From: Rhodococcus oryzae
GTDB taxonomy: Bacteria > Actinomycetota > Actinomycetes > Mycobacteriales > Mycobacteriaceae
DNA length: 64,000 nucleotides
Direction: 5' to 3'
NCBI RefSeq assembly: GCF_005049235.1
Contig: NZ_SUMD01000017.1
Span: 1 to 64,000, forward strand
Shown here: one piece after another, positions 1 to 7,467 of the stretch
How positions within the stretch are numbered: position 1 is the first letter of the stretch
Layout: every line of letters begins with the position of its first letter
Translations under genes and position numbers: made by a program
The notes under the pieces: generated by a model
Told to the model about the DNA's origin: nothing
Databases searched by the model: none
What the model saw: the letters and a program-made list of their open reading frames with translations, nothing else

Positions 1-143
1 ACATGTGGGAGCACGCCTTCTACCTCGACTACCAGAACGTCAAGGGCGACTACGTCAACGCCTTCTGGAACATCGTCAACTGGAACGACGTCTCCGCCCG
101 CTTCGACCGCGCCCGCACCCAGACCGCCGGCCTCATCGTCTAG
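1..143 (+). CDS. sodA: Fe/Mn superoxide dismutase, C-terminal fragment (gene enters from the left)
   Basis: Only the last 46 residues lie in the window. The reading frame begins at base 3 with [12 protein letters not shown], the conserved C-terminal metal-site region of Fe/Mn superoxide dismutases (the D and H of the DxWEHAYYLDY block bind the metal, the D falling just outside), and continues with [12 protein letters not shown]. The enzyme converts superoxide to hydrogen peroxide and oxygen. It ends at a TAG at 141-143. An imperfectly placed inverted repeat follows at 156-210, before dprE1. The 5' end cannot be assessed. Confidence 0.93.
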   Translation, partial: MWEHAFYLDYQNVKGDYVNAFWNIVNWNDVSARFDRARTQTAGLIV

Positions 144-155
144 TCCCGCCCGGCC

Positions 156-210
156 GAGTGTGCAGCTACCGGGCCAAACGTCGAGTGGCGGCGGCCATAC
201 CTGCACACTC
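156..210. repeat. 10-bp inverted repeat between sodA and dprE1
   Basis: GAGTGTGCAG at 156-165 is perfectly complementary to CTGCACACTC at 201-210, separated by 35 bases. It starts 12 bases after the sodA stop and ends 29 bases before the predicted dprE1 -10 hexamer. It could be a long-looped terminator for sodA or a two-half-site operator over the dprE1 promoter; there is no T-run. Confidence 0.5.
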
Positions 211-238
211 GCCAGGGGTCGGATCCACTACCGCCAGG

Positions 239-244
239 TAACCT
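239..244 (+). promoter_or_regulatory. Predicted -10 element of dprE1
   Basis: TAACCT fits the actinobacterial SigA -10 consensus TANNNT and lies exactly 8 bases before the ATG at 253, implying a leaderless or nearly leaderless mRNA. No Shine-Dalgarno sequence precedes the ATG. The same spacing is seen at aftA, both emb genes and glf. Confidence 0.5.
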
Positions 245-252
245 CTACAACG

Positions 253-1701
253 ATGTCCACGACAGCTGAAGAGTCCCCGGCCGCCGCCGTGCAGCCGCAG
301 CCTCTGACCACCCAGACCCGCACCCTGACCGGCTGGGGGCGCACCGCGCCCACCACCGCCCAGGTGCTGTCCACGCCCGACGTCGAGGTGATCGCCAGCG
401 CGGTCGCGCAGGTCGCCGAGCAGAACGAGGGCAAGCCGTCCCACCTGCGGCGCGGCGTCATCGCCCGCGGGCTCGGCCGGTCCTACGGCGACCCGGCGCA
501 GAACGCAGGCGGCCTGGTCATCGACATGAATGCGCTCAATCGCATTCATCGCATCGATCGCGACACCGCCCTGGTGGACGTCGACGCCGGTGTGAACCTG
601 GACCAGCTGATGAAGGCGGCCCTGCCGTTCGGCCTGTGGGTTCCGGTGCTGCCGGGTACCCGCCAGGTCACGATCGGCGGCGCCATCGGCTCCGACATCC
701 ACGGCAAGAACCACCACAGCGCCGGCAGCTTCGGCAACCACGTCATGTCGCTGGACCTGCTGACCGCCGACGGCAAGGTCCGCACGCTCACCCCCAAGGG
801 CGGGCGCAACGATCCCAAGGCCGCGCTCTTCTGGGCGACGGTCGGCGGCATGGGCCTGACGGGCATCATCCTGCGCGCCACCATCAAGATGACGCCCACC
901 GAGACGGCGTACTTCATCGCGGACAGCGTCCGCACCACCAGCCTCGACGAGACCATCGCGCTGCACAGCGACGGCTCCGAGGAAAACTACGACTACTCGT
1001 CGGCGTGGTTCGACGCGATCTCCGCGCCGCCGAAGCTGGGCCGAGCGGCCGTGTCCCGCGGCTCGCTGGCGAAGCTGGACCAGCTGCCGGCCAAGCTGCA
1101 GAAGGATCCGCTGCGGTTCAACGCCAAGCCGCTGGTGACGTTCCCGGACATCTTCCCGAACGGCCTCGCCAACAAGCTCGACTTCACGATCGTCGGCGAG
1201 CTGTACTACCGGAAGACGAAGAACGCCACCAACCAGGTCCAGAATCTGACGGCGTTCTACCACCCGCTCGACCTGTTCGGGGAGTGGAACCGCGCCTACG
1301 GATCCAACGGATTCCTGCAGTACCAGTTCGTGGTGCCGCCCGAGGCGGTCGACGAGTTCAAGAAGATCATCGTCGACATCCAGCGGTCGGGTTTCTACTC
1401 GTTCCTCAACGTGTTCAAGCTGTTCGGCGAGGGCAACCAGGCGCCGCTGAGCTTCCCGATGCACGGCTGGAACGTCTGCGTCGATTTCCCGATCAAGGCC
1501 GGCCTGAACGAGTTCGTCACCGAACTCGACAAGCGTGTCCTCGAATTCGGCGGACGGCTCTACACCGCGAAGGACTCGCGGACCACCGCCGAGACCTTCC
1601 ACGCCATGTACCCGCGGATCGACGAGTGGATCGCGACGCGCCGCAAGTACGACCCCACAGGCGTTTTCGCCTCCGATATGTCCAGAAGGTTGGAACTGTG
1701 A
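253..1701 (+). CDS. dprE1: Decaprenylphosphoryl-beta-D-ribose 2'-oxidase DprE1
   Basis: FAD-dependent oxidase of 482 residues (M. tuberculosis protein 461). It oxidises decaprenylphosphoryl-ribose at C2' to the keto intermediate that DprE2 reduces, giving decaprenylphosphoryl-arabinose (DPA), the only arabinose donor for the cell wall. The PP-loop for FAD is visible as [13 protein letters not shown] near residue 75, followed by [16 protein letters not shown]. Cys409 in [11 protein letters not shown] matches Cys387 of the tuberculosis enzyme, the residue modified covalently by benzothiazinones, so the target site is intact. The ATG at 253 is chosen over an in-frame ATG at 160 because the extra 31 residues look non-native and a -10 element sits 8 bases upstream. 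Its stop overlaps the dprE2 start. Confidence 0.97.
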   Translation: MSTTAEESPAAAVQPQPLTTQTRTLTGWGRTAPTTAQVLSTPDVEVIASAVAQVAEQNEGKPSHLRRGVIARGLGRSYGDPAQNAGGLVIDMNALNRIHRIDRDTALVDVDAGVNLDQLMKAALPFGLWVPVLPGTRQVTIGGAIGSDIHGKNHHSAGSFGNHVMSLDLLTADGKVRTLTPKGGRNDPKAALFWATVGGMGLTGIILRATIKMTPTETAYFIADSVRTTSLDETIALHSDGSEENYDYSSAWFDAISAPPKLGRAAVSRGSLAKLDQLPAKLQKDPLRFNAKPLVTFPDIFPNGLANKLDFTIVGELYYRKTKNATNQVQNLTAFYHPLDLFGEWNRAYGSNGFLQYQFVVPPEAVDEFKKIIVDIQRSGFYSFLNVFKLFGEGNQAPLSFPMHGWNVCVDFPIKAGLNEFVTELDKRVLEFGGRLYTAKDSRTTAETFHAMYPRIDEWIATRRKYDPTGVFASDMSRRLEL

Positions 1702-2459
1702 TCAACGCCGTGGGTAACCCCCAGACCCTGCTGCTCCTCGGCGGCACCTCCGAGATCGGCCTGGCCATCTGCGAGGAGTACCTGAAGAAGGCTCCGATGC
1801 GGGTGATCCTGGCCGCGCTGCCTGGCGATCCGGGCCGCGACGCCGCCGTCGCCCAGCTGAAGGCAAAGGGCGCCACCGAGGTCGAGGTCGTCGACTTCGA
1901 CGCCGTGGACACCGAGTCGCACCCGAAGGTGATCGACGCGGCCTGGTCCAAGGGCGACGTCGACGTCGCGATCGTCGCGTTCGCGCTCGACGGCGACGCC
2001 GAGGAGCTGTGGCAGAACCAGCGCAAGGCCGTGCTGGTGGCCAACGTCAACTACACCGCGGCGGTGTCGGTCGGTGTGCTCGTCGGCGAGAAGATGAAGG
2101 CGCAGGGCTTCGGCCGCATCATCGCGATGTCGTCGGTCGCCGGCGAGCGCGTCAAGCGCGCCAACTTCGTCTACGGCTCCACCAAGGCCGGACTCGACGG
2201 GTTCTACCTCGGCCTGGGCGAGGCCCTCGCCCAGTTCGGACCGAAGGTCACGGTGGTCCGGCCCGGCATGGTGCGCACCCAGTTCAGCGCGCACGTCAAG
2301 GAAGCCCCGCTGACGGTCAACAAGGACATCGTCGCCTCGCTCGCCGTCGCCGCGTCCGACAAGGGCAAGGAAATCGTCTGGACTCCGGGCCCCTGGCGCT
2401 TCGTGATGATGGCACTGCGGCACGTGCCGCGGGCGATCTTCCGCAAGCTGCCGATCTAG
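1698..2459 (+). CDS. dprE2: Decaprenylphosphoryl-D-2-keto-erythropentose reductase DprE2
   Basis: NAD(P)H-dependent short-chain dehydrogenase of 253 residues (tuberculosis DprE2: 254). It reduces the 2'-keto intermediate released by DprE1 to DPA. The nucleotide-binding turn reads [13 protein letters not shown] near the N terminus, and the catalytic Ser and YxxxK motif are in MSSVAGERV and [10 protein letters not shown]. The GTG start at 1698 overlaps the dprE1 stop (GTGA), so the two are translationally coupled, as expected for enzymes acting as a complex. A strong hairpin terminator follows at 2489-2524. Confidence 0.97.
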   Translation: MINAVGNPQTLLLLGGTSEIGLAICEEYLKKAPMRVILAALPGDPGRDAAVAQLKAKGATEVEVVDFDAVDTESHPKVIDAAWSKGDVDVAIVAFALDGDAEELWQNQRKAVLVANVNYTAAVSVGVLVGEKMKAQGFGRIIAMSSVAGERVKRANFVYGSTKAGLDGFYLGLGEALAQFGPKVTVVRPGMVRTQFSAHVKEAPLTVNKDIVASLAVAASDKGKEIVWTPGPWRFVMMALRHVPRAIFRKLPI

Positions 2460-2488
2460 CCCCACACGACCCGCAGCACCCGACGAAT

Positions 2489-2524
2489 CGGCCCCACCGC
2501 AGTGCATCGCGGTGGGGCCGTTTT
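2489..2524 (+). terminator. Intrinsic terminator of dprE1-dprE2
   Basis: A GC-rich stem (GGCCCCACCGC at 2490-2500 with GCGGTGGGGCC at 2509-2519) is closed by a C/G pair and followed by GTTTT. It begins 30 bases after the dprE2 stop and may also stop transcripts of the converging small gene at 2551-2787. Confidence 0.85.
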
Positions 2525-2550
2525 GTCGTTCGGGCCGGGCCGCACGTCGC

Positions 2551-2787
2551 TCATCCCGGCATGACCCGCCGCCATTGGCCGTTGGTCTCACAGGTCTGGT
2601 AGCTGCCGTCCGGGAGATAGATCTTGCTGCCGACGCTGTATTCCTTGCCGTCGTGCACACAGACGACCGCCTGCGTTCCCTCGGCCGAGCTGCGGATCTC
2701 CGCCTGGGCGACCGAGGCGGTGGCGCCGATCACTCCCGCGGCGACGAGTAACGCGATGCCGAGCGTCTTTGCGATGCGAGAGATCAT
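2551..2787 (-). CDS. Small secreted two-cysteine protein of unknown function
   Basis: A 78-residue product on the opposite strand between dprE2 and aftA. The start at MISRIAKTLG gives a clear Sec signal peptide: a positive N terminus, a hydrophobic stretch GIALLVAAGVIGATA and an AQA cleavage site before EIRSS. The mature part, about 50 residues, holds two cysteines (VVCVHDGKEY and YQTCETNGQW) that could form one disulphide. The pattern resembles short extracellular domains found widely in actinobacteria, but I do not recognise a named family. A longer in-frame start at 2955 would remove the signal peptide from the N terminus and is less likely. It converges on dprE2. Confidence 0.7.
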   Translation of the reverse strand: MISRIAKTLGIALLVAAGVIGATASVAQAEIRSSAEGTQAVVCVHDGKEYSVGSKIYLPDGSYQTCETNGQWRRVMPG

Positions 2788-2955
2788 CTGAGGCTTTCCG
2801 TCGGGGTCGGGTCCGGGTGGACTACAACAAATATGAGGTAGCGAAGCCCACACCACCAGGCACCCAAGGGTGCCGATTCGGCCACCCCCTGGACCACGGA
2901 ATGGGTCTGCGGCGGTCGATCTGCGGCGCTCGCGTCCGGCTTCTCGTCGGTTCAC

Positions 2956-2961
2956 TAAGCT
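2956..2961 (+). promoter_or_regulatory. Predicted -10 element of aftA
   Basis: TAAGCT (TANNNT) lies 8 bases before the GTG at 2970, with no Shine-Dalgarno sequence between them. This implies a leaderless or nearly leaderless transcript, and that aftA has its own promoter rather than reading from dprE2 through the terminator. Confidence 0.5.
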
Positions 2962-2969
2962 CAGTGCTC

Positions 2970-4913
2970 GTGACTGACGCTCCCGCAGCTCCGATCCCCG
3001 ACACAGCTCCGAGCACGTCCGCGGCCCGCAGGGATCCGCTGCGTCGCGCGGCGTCCACCGCCGGGGAGATGGGGCTGGCGGCGGTCGTCGCGGCCGCCGT
3101 CGCCGCGGTCGGGCTGATCGCCTTCGGGCTGGTGGATTGGCCGGCGTTCAACTCCTCCAACGTCACCCAGGCCCTGACCACGGTCGGGCAGGTCGTGACC
3201 TTGGCGGCGCTGGGTCTGTCGGTGTGGCTGCTGCGGGCCCGCCGCGCGGTGGTCGCGGCGAAACTGCTGTCCTGGGCCGCGCTGTCCGGCTTCGTCACGG
3301 TCACCCTCGGGATGCCGCTGGCCGCGACGAAGCTGTACCTGCACGGCATCTCGGTGGACCAGGAGTTCCGCACCGAGTTCCTCACCCGGATGACGGACAC
3401 CGCCCGGCTCGACGACATGACCTATGCGGACCTGCCCTCCTTCTATCCGGCGGGCTGGTTCTGGGTCGGCGGACGGGTCGCGAATCTGCTCGGCATGGAG
3501 GGCTGGGAAGCGTTCAAGCCGTACGCGATCGCCTCCATCGCGGTGGCCGCCGTCGTGTCGCTGGTGTTGTGGTCGAAGCTCATCCGCGACCACGTGGCGG
3601 TGCTGGTCGCGACGGCCGTGACGGCGATCGCGCTGGCCTACGCGTCCCCCGAGGCGTACAGCGCGGTCCTCGTGGTGCTGCTGCCACCGGTGCTGGTGCT
3701 GGCCTGGGGCGGGCTGTACCGACCGGGCCGGAGCGGGGCCGACGGCTGGGGTGCGATCGTCGGGACGGGCGTCTTCCTCGGCGTCGCCGCCACCTTCTAC
3801 ACCCTGTACCTGGGCTGGGCGGCGTTCGCGGTGACGCTGATGGCCGTGCTCGCCGCCGCGCTCGCGGTGCGGGCGAACGGGATGCGGGCGGCGCTGGACC
3901 CGCTGTTCCGGCTGGCGGTGGCGGGGGTGATCGCCGGGCTCATCGCGTTGATCGTGTGGCTGCCGTACCTGAACGCGATGCGCACCGGCCCGACCGCGAG
4001 CTCGGGTACGGCACTGCACTACCTGCCCGACGGCGGCGCCCGTCTGCCCCTGCCGATGTTCCACTTCTCGCTGATCGGTGGCCTGTGCCTGCTCGGCACG
4101 GTGTGGCTGGTCGGCCGCGCCGCCTCCTCGCGGCGCGCGCAGGCGCTCGGGATCGGCGTCGCCGCCGTGTACGCCTGGTGGCTGCTCTCGATGGCCGTGA
4201 CGGCGATCGGCAACACCCTGCTGTCCTTCCGCCTCGAACCAGTGCTGCTCGTGCTGCTCGGTGCCGCAGGCGTTTTCGGGTTCCTCGACTTCGCGCGCTG
4301 GACGATCCTCGCGACCAGCGAGAACCCGCGGGTCCGGGCCGCGATCGTCGCGATCGGCGCGCTGGGCGCGGTGGCGTTCGCCCAGAACATCCCGCAGGTG
4401 CTCGCCTCCGAGATCACCACCGCGTACACCGACACCGACGGCAACGGCGAGCGGGCGGACCAGCGGCCGCCCGGCGCCGCCTCCTACTACGACGAGGTCG
4501 ACGCGGCGATCACCGCACAGCGCCCGGGACCGCGCTCCGACACCGTGGTGCTCACCGCCGACACCAGCTTCCTCAGCTTCTACCCGTACTTCGGCTTCCA
4601 GTCGCTGACGTCGCACTACGCGAACCCGTTGGCGCAGTTCGACCGCCGCGCCGCCGCGATCGCCGACTGGGCCGAGACCGAGAGCCCCGACGAGCTGGTC
4701 CGGGCGATGGACGAAAGCCCCTGGCGCACACCGGATGTGTTCGTCTTCCGCAAGGGGTCCGACGGCTACACGCTGCGTCTGGCGGAGGACGTGTACCCCA
4801 ACGACCCGAACGTGCGCCGCTACACCGTGACCTTCCCGGAGAAGCTGTTCGACGACCCCCGGTTCACCACCACCGAGGTCGGTCCGTTCGTGATCGTCAC
4901 CCGGGTCGGCTGA
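2970..4913 (+). CDS. aftA: Galactan 5-O-arabinofuranosyltransferase AftA
   Basis: Polytopic GT-C glycosyltransferase (GT85 family) of 647 residues, close to the 643 of Rv3792. It transfers the first arabinofuranose from DPA to the galactan chain on the outer face of the membrane, priming arabinan synthesis. Many hydrophobic segments fill the first about 470 residues, and a soluble C-terminal domain follows (from about residue 490 to the end). RLDDMTYADLPSFYP lies in the first large extracytoplasmic loop and carries the acidic and aromatic residues typical of these enzymes. The GTG at 2970 is preferred because the -10 element is 8 bases upstream; a GTG at 2964 is possible. In M. tuberculosis aftA runs straight into embC; here about 14 kb separates them. 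Confidence 0.93.
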   Translation: MTDAPAAPIPDTAPSTSAARRDPLRRAASTAGEMGLAAVVAAAVAAVGLIAFGLVDWPAFNSSNVTQALTTVGQVVTLAALGLSVWLLRARRAVVAAKLLSWAALSGFVTVTLGMPLAATKLYLHGISVDQEFRTEFLTRMTDTARLDDMTYADLPSFYPAGWFWVGGRVANLLGMEGWEAFKPYAIASIAVAAVVSLVLWSKLIRDHVAVLVATAVTAIALAYASPEAYSAVLVVLLPPVLVLAWGGLYRPGRSGADGWGAIVGTGVFLGVAATFYTLYLGWAAFAVTLMAVLAAALAVRANGMRAALDPLFRLAVAGVIAGLIALIVWLPYLNAMRTGPTASSGTALHYLPDGGARLPLPMFHFSLIGGLCLLGTVWLVGRAASSRRAQALGIGVAAVYAWWLLSMAVTAIGNTLLSFRLEPVLLVLLGAAGVFGFLDFARWTILATSENPRVRAAIVAIGALGAVAFAQNIPQVLASEITTAYTDTDGNGERADQRPPGAASYYDEVDAAITAQRPGPRSDTVVLTADTSFLSFYPYFGFQSLTSHYANPLAQFDRRAAAIADWAETESPDELVRAMDESPWRTPDVFVFRKGSDGYTLRLAEDVYPNDPNVRRYTVTFPEKLFDDPRFTTTEVGPFVIVTRVG

Positions 4914-4919
4914 ACACGG

Positions 4920-4951
4920 CTGTCCCCCACACCGGTTCGGCGTGGGGGACG
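4920..4951. terminator. Bidirectional hairpin between aftA and the DoxX-like gene
   Basis: GTCCCCCAC at 4922-4930 pairs with GTGGGGGAC at 4942-4950 around an 11-base loop. It sits in the 52-base gap between two converging genes and lacks a T-run, a common form in high-GC actinobacteria. Confidence 0.7.
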
Positions 4952-4965
4952 GCATGCGAGGTCGG

Positions 4966-5406
4966 TCAGCCGCGGACGAGCGGCATGATCGCGCGCACCC
5001 GCAGATCGCGCAGGTACAGCCCGCCCCACACCAGGATGCCGAAGTAGATCGGCGCGAGGGTGGTGCTCAGGATCGGCTGCTCGGTGACCAGGTTGGTCGC
5101 CACGGCGCCGCCGAGGTATCCGGTCAGCAGGACCGCACCGAGGATCGACGTGACGGGCACGACGTAGAGGGCGAGGCAGATCAGCAGCACCACGCCGAAG
5201 ACCCTGTTCAGGCTCGGGTCGAACCCGAGGTCGGCCATCGCGGTGCGCACCTGCTCGACGTTGGCGATGTGGGTGAGCGAGTCGAAGAGGAAGAACACGA
5301 CGACCAGACCGGTGATGATCAGGCCGGCGATCCGGGCACCCCGCGAGGGGGCGGCCGAGCCGGTGGCGGCGGGTGCGGTGGTCGTGGTGTGCGGCGTGGT
5401 GGTCAT
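4966..5406 (-). CDS. DoxX-like family membrane protein
   Basis: A 146-residue protein with a Thr/Ala-rich N terminus and four predicted membrane helices, beginning GLIITGLVVVFFLFDSLTH and continuing through VFGVVLLICLALYVVPV, ILGAVLLTGYLGGAVA and IYFGILVWGGLYL. The TGYLGGAVATN segment is characteristic of the DoxX-like (DoxX_2) family. Members are often linked to oxidative stress and thiol systems, but no reaction is established. The start at MTTTPHTT is preferred to a longer form beginning MSFAVVAG. It follows the MarR regulator gene on the same strand with a gap of 95 bases. Confidence 0.8.
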   Translation of the reverse strand: MTTTPHTTTTAPAATGSAAPSRGARIAGLIITGLVVVFFLFDSLTHIANVEQVRTAMADLGFDPSLNRVFGVVLLICLALYVVPVTSILGAVLLTGYLGGAVATNLVTEQPILSTTLAPIYFGILVWGGLYLRDLRVRAIMPLVRG

Positions 5407-5501
5407 GGCGGGCTCCGATGCTGGATTGCTTCGTGCACGGCGCGCGAAGCGGTTGCCATATAGACCGGCGACGACCGCGAAACTCATCGCGCACGGGTCA
5501 A

Positions 5502-5972
5502 TTATCCGCCGAACCAGGCCTGCGCGTCGAGACGGAAGCCCTGACCAGCGGTGACGGTGCGCAGATCGGACTCCAACGCGCGCAGCCGTTCCAGCCCGAT
5601 CGTCGCCGCCCAGTCCGCCTGCAGCCGGTCGAAGGCGACCGCGGAGCGTCGCAGGCTGTCGAGCCCCCGCTCCGTGAGCACCACCCTCTTGCTTCGGGCG
5701 TCCGACGGGTCGCTCTCGCGCGCCACGTAACCGAGGCCCTCGAGCCGATCGACCGTCTTGCCCGCCGCCTGCTTGGAGACGCCGAGCCTTCGGCCCAGCT
5801 CGCTCGCGCTGGTCCCCGCGATCCCGATCGCCTGCATCGCGAATCCGTAGGCGGGGCGCATGTCCGGGTGCCCCTGCTCCGCCAGCTGGCGATGCACCTC
5901 GTCGATCAGGGTCCGGAATCCGGCGAACAGCAGCAGCGGCAGCTCGTAGCCGGGGCTCTCATCGACGGCCAC
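5502..5972 (-). CDS. MarR-family transcriptional regulator
   Basis: A winged-helix regulator of about 156 residues. The helix-turn-helix and wing are visible as ASELGRRLGVSKQAAGKTVDRL and the following ESDPSDARSKRVVLTERG, the standard MarR wing. The GTG at 5972 is favoured because AAGGGG lies six bases upstream; a TTG at 5999 would add nine residues. It is divergent from the AhpD-like gene at 6056. Twelve-base direct repeats 21 bases apart (5995-6027) lie in the shared promoter region and are the likely operator, so it probably represses itself and the peroxidase-like gene in response to an oxidant or phenolic compound. Confidence 0.88.
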   Translation of the reverse strand: MAVDESPGYELPLLLFAGFRTLIDEVHRQLAEQGHPDMRPAYGFAMQAIGIAGTSASELGRRLGVSKQAAGKTVDRLEGLGYVARESDPSDARSKRVVLTERGLDSLRRSAVAFDRLQADWAATIGLERLRALESDLRTVTAGQGFRLDAQAWFGG

Positions 5973-5994
5973 GGCACACCCCTTGCCGAATATA

Positions 5995-6027
5995 GACAAC
6001 CATGTTTACTATATGGACAACCACGTT
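5995..6027. promoter_or_regulatory. Direct-repeat operator candidate between marR and ahpD-like genes
   Basis: GACAACCATGTT at 5995-6006 recurs as GACAACCACGTT at 6016-6027 (11 of 12 identical), 21 bases apart, two helical turns. Both lie in an AT-rich stretch within the 83 bases separating the divergent starts. Confidence 0.55.
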
Positions 6028-6055
6028 GACGATATTACCCCAGAGAGGACTCCAG

Positions 6056-6607
6056 ATGCCCTTCACCCATCACACCGCCCAGACCGCCCCCGACGCCGCC
6101 CGCCCGACCATGGCGGCCATCGAGGGGAAGTTCGGGTTCCTGCCCGCCCCCGCGGCGCTCATGTCGGAATCGCCCGAGCTGTTGCAGGCCTTCACCCGGT
6201 CGAACGCCCTGTTCGAGCGCAGCACGCTCACCGAGCTCGAACGCGAGGTGCTGGTCCTGACCATCGCGACACGTAACGAGTGTCACGTCTGCGTCGCCCT
6301 ACACACCGCCTCACTCACCCGCGCCGCGGCGCCGGCGGAGCTGGTCGCGGCCCTGCGCGCCCGGCAACCGCTCACCGACCCGCGGCTCGACGCCATCCGC
6401 GTGTTCACGCTCGCGGTCCTGGACGCGGCGGGAGGTGTCGACGAGGAGCAGATGAGGGCGTTCCTCGAGCGGGGCTTCACGCGCCGCAACGCCCTCGAGG
6501 TCGTACTGGGGGTCGGCACCTACACGCTGTCCACCTTTGCCAACCGGATGACCGAGGCGCCGCTGGACCCGCCGTTCGCACCGTTCGCCTGGGAGGGCGC
6601 CGCCTAG
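6056..6607 (+). CDS. Carboxymuconolactone decarboxylase / AhpD-type family protein
   Basis: A 183-residue protein with the alkylhydroperoxidase core motif: NECHVCVALH gives the ExxCxxC...H arrangement, with Cys76, Cys79 and His83 as the redox-active residues. AhpD-like proteins reduce peroxides or act as thiol-disulphide partners. The ATG at 6056 is chosen because GAGAGGA lies upstream; an in-frame ATG at 6002 would start inside the operator repeats. Divergent MarR control suggests induction by oxidative or electrophilic stress. The substrate is not deducible. Confidence 0.87.
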   Translation: MPFTHHTAQTAPDAARPTMAAIEGKFGFLPAPAALMSESPELLQAFTRSNALFERSTLTELEREVLVLTIATRNECHVCVALHTASLTRAAAPAELVAALRARQPLTDPRLDAIRVFTLAVLDAAGGVDEEQMRAFLERGFTRRNALEVVLGVGTYTLSTFANRMTEAPLDPPFAPFAWEGAA

Positions 6608-6643
6608 CACTTTCACCGTTTGCCCCCACTGCCACATCAGTGA

Positions 6644-6660
6644 TGTCATCATTGATGACA
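6644..6660. promoter_or_regulatory. Perfect palindrome upstream of tetR gene
   Basis: TGTCATCA-T-TGATGACA, with 8-base arms, lies about 77 bases before the TetR start and 37 after the AhpD-like stop. Its size and symmetry fit a TetR-dimer operator, so autoregulation is likely. Confidence 0.6.
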
Positions 6661-6679
6661 ACGCTGATGGCACGCACCT

Positions 6680-6718
6680 GTGAGTCCTTCCGGCCCCTGT
6701 CGGGCCAGAAGGACTCAC
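6680..6718 (+). other. Strong hairpin just ahead of the tetR ribosome-binding site
   Basis: GTGAGTCCTTC at 6680-6690 pairs perfectly with GAAGGACTCAC at 6708-6718, and GGCCC pairs with GGGCC inside it. The stem ends 18 bases before the start codon at 6737, immediately before the GGGAGGGG ribosome-binding site. There is no T-run. It may terminate the upstream peroxidase-like transcript or shape the 5' leader of tetR. Confidence 0.6.
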
Positions 6719-6736
6719 GGCGGGAGGGGTACAGGG

Positions 6737-7408
6737 ATGGCCGAGGACGGTACGCGCGCGCGACTGACGCCGGAGGTGATCGTGGACGCCGCCGTGCGGA
6801 TCGCCGCGCGGGGCCGCCCCGACGGACTGACCGGACGCGCCCTCGGCGAGGAGCTCGGCGTCGACCGCTCGGCGGTGTGGCGGCACTTCTCCGACAAGGA
6901 CGCGCTCCTGCGAGCCGTCGGCGACCGCCTGCTGACGATGGCGCACGAGCGCGTCCCCGCCGGGCTCGGCCCGAAGGAGCGGATGGAACACCTCGCCGGA
7001 GCCGTGGTCGCGGTGTTCACCGAGCATCCCCATGTCGGCGCCGCCGTGGCCCCGCGCACGACCCGCGGCCCCGGCGAGTTCGCCCTGGTCGAGATGATGC
7101 TCACCGCGCTCGGCGAGCTGGGGCTGGAGCCGGCGGATGTGGTCCGCTACCAACGGATGATGGCCGAGGCCGTGCTGTCCTACGCGGGGATGCTGGCCGG
7201 CCACGCGCTGCTACCGGACAACCTGCGCGCCGGCGACGAACGCGCCTGGGCCCACGAGTATGTCGGCGCGGACCCGGTGCGCTACCCCGCGATCGCCGCA
7301 CACGCACCGGCCCTGGCCGAGGTGGGCCCGGACCTGGTGCTCGCCACCATGATCGAGGCCTTCTGGACCGCGCTCGACGCCAGGGCCGCCCGCGTGCGCA
7401 CGGACTGA
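6737..7408 (+). CDS. TetR-family transcriptional regulator
   Basis: A 223-residue regulator. The N-terminal helix-turn-helix is visible as GLTGRALGEELGVDRSAVWRHF near residues 30-55, followed by a helical ligand-binding domain. The ATG at 6737 has a strong GGGAGGGG ribosome-binding site. It is followed 59 bases downstream by a membrane-anchored serine hydrolase on the same strand, which it may control. The palindrome at 6644-6660 is its probable operator. The inducer is unknown. Confidence 0.88.
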   Translation: MAEDGTRARLTPEVIVDAAVRIAARGRPDGLTGRALGEELGVDRSAVWRHFSDKDALLRAVGDRLLTMAHERVPAGLGPKERMEHLAGAVVAVFTEHPHVGAAVAPRTTRGPGEFALVEMMLTALGELGLEPADVVRYQRMMAEAVLSYAGMLAGHALLPDNLRAGDERAWAHEYVGADPVRYPAIAAHAPALAEVGPDLVLATMIEAFWTALDARAARVRTD

Positions 7409-7467
7409 CCCGGCCCCGCACGGCGCCCAAGACCCACCCACCCCCGATATCGAGGATCACTCCACGC

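Noticed and set aside
2769-2969. In-frame extension of aftA to 2769
   Set aside because: The added residues are charged and not conserved in type, overlap the small antisense gene and skip the -10 element next to the GTG at 2970.
6280-7467. An upstream extension of the serine hydrolase frame reaching back to 6280
   Set aside because: It runs through the AhpD-like and TetR genes in another frame. The ATG at 7468 gives a sensible protein with a membrane anchor.
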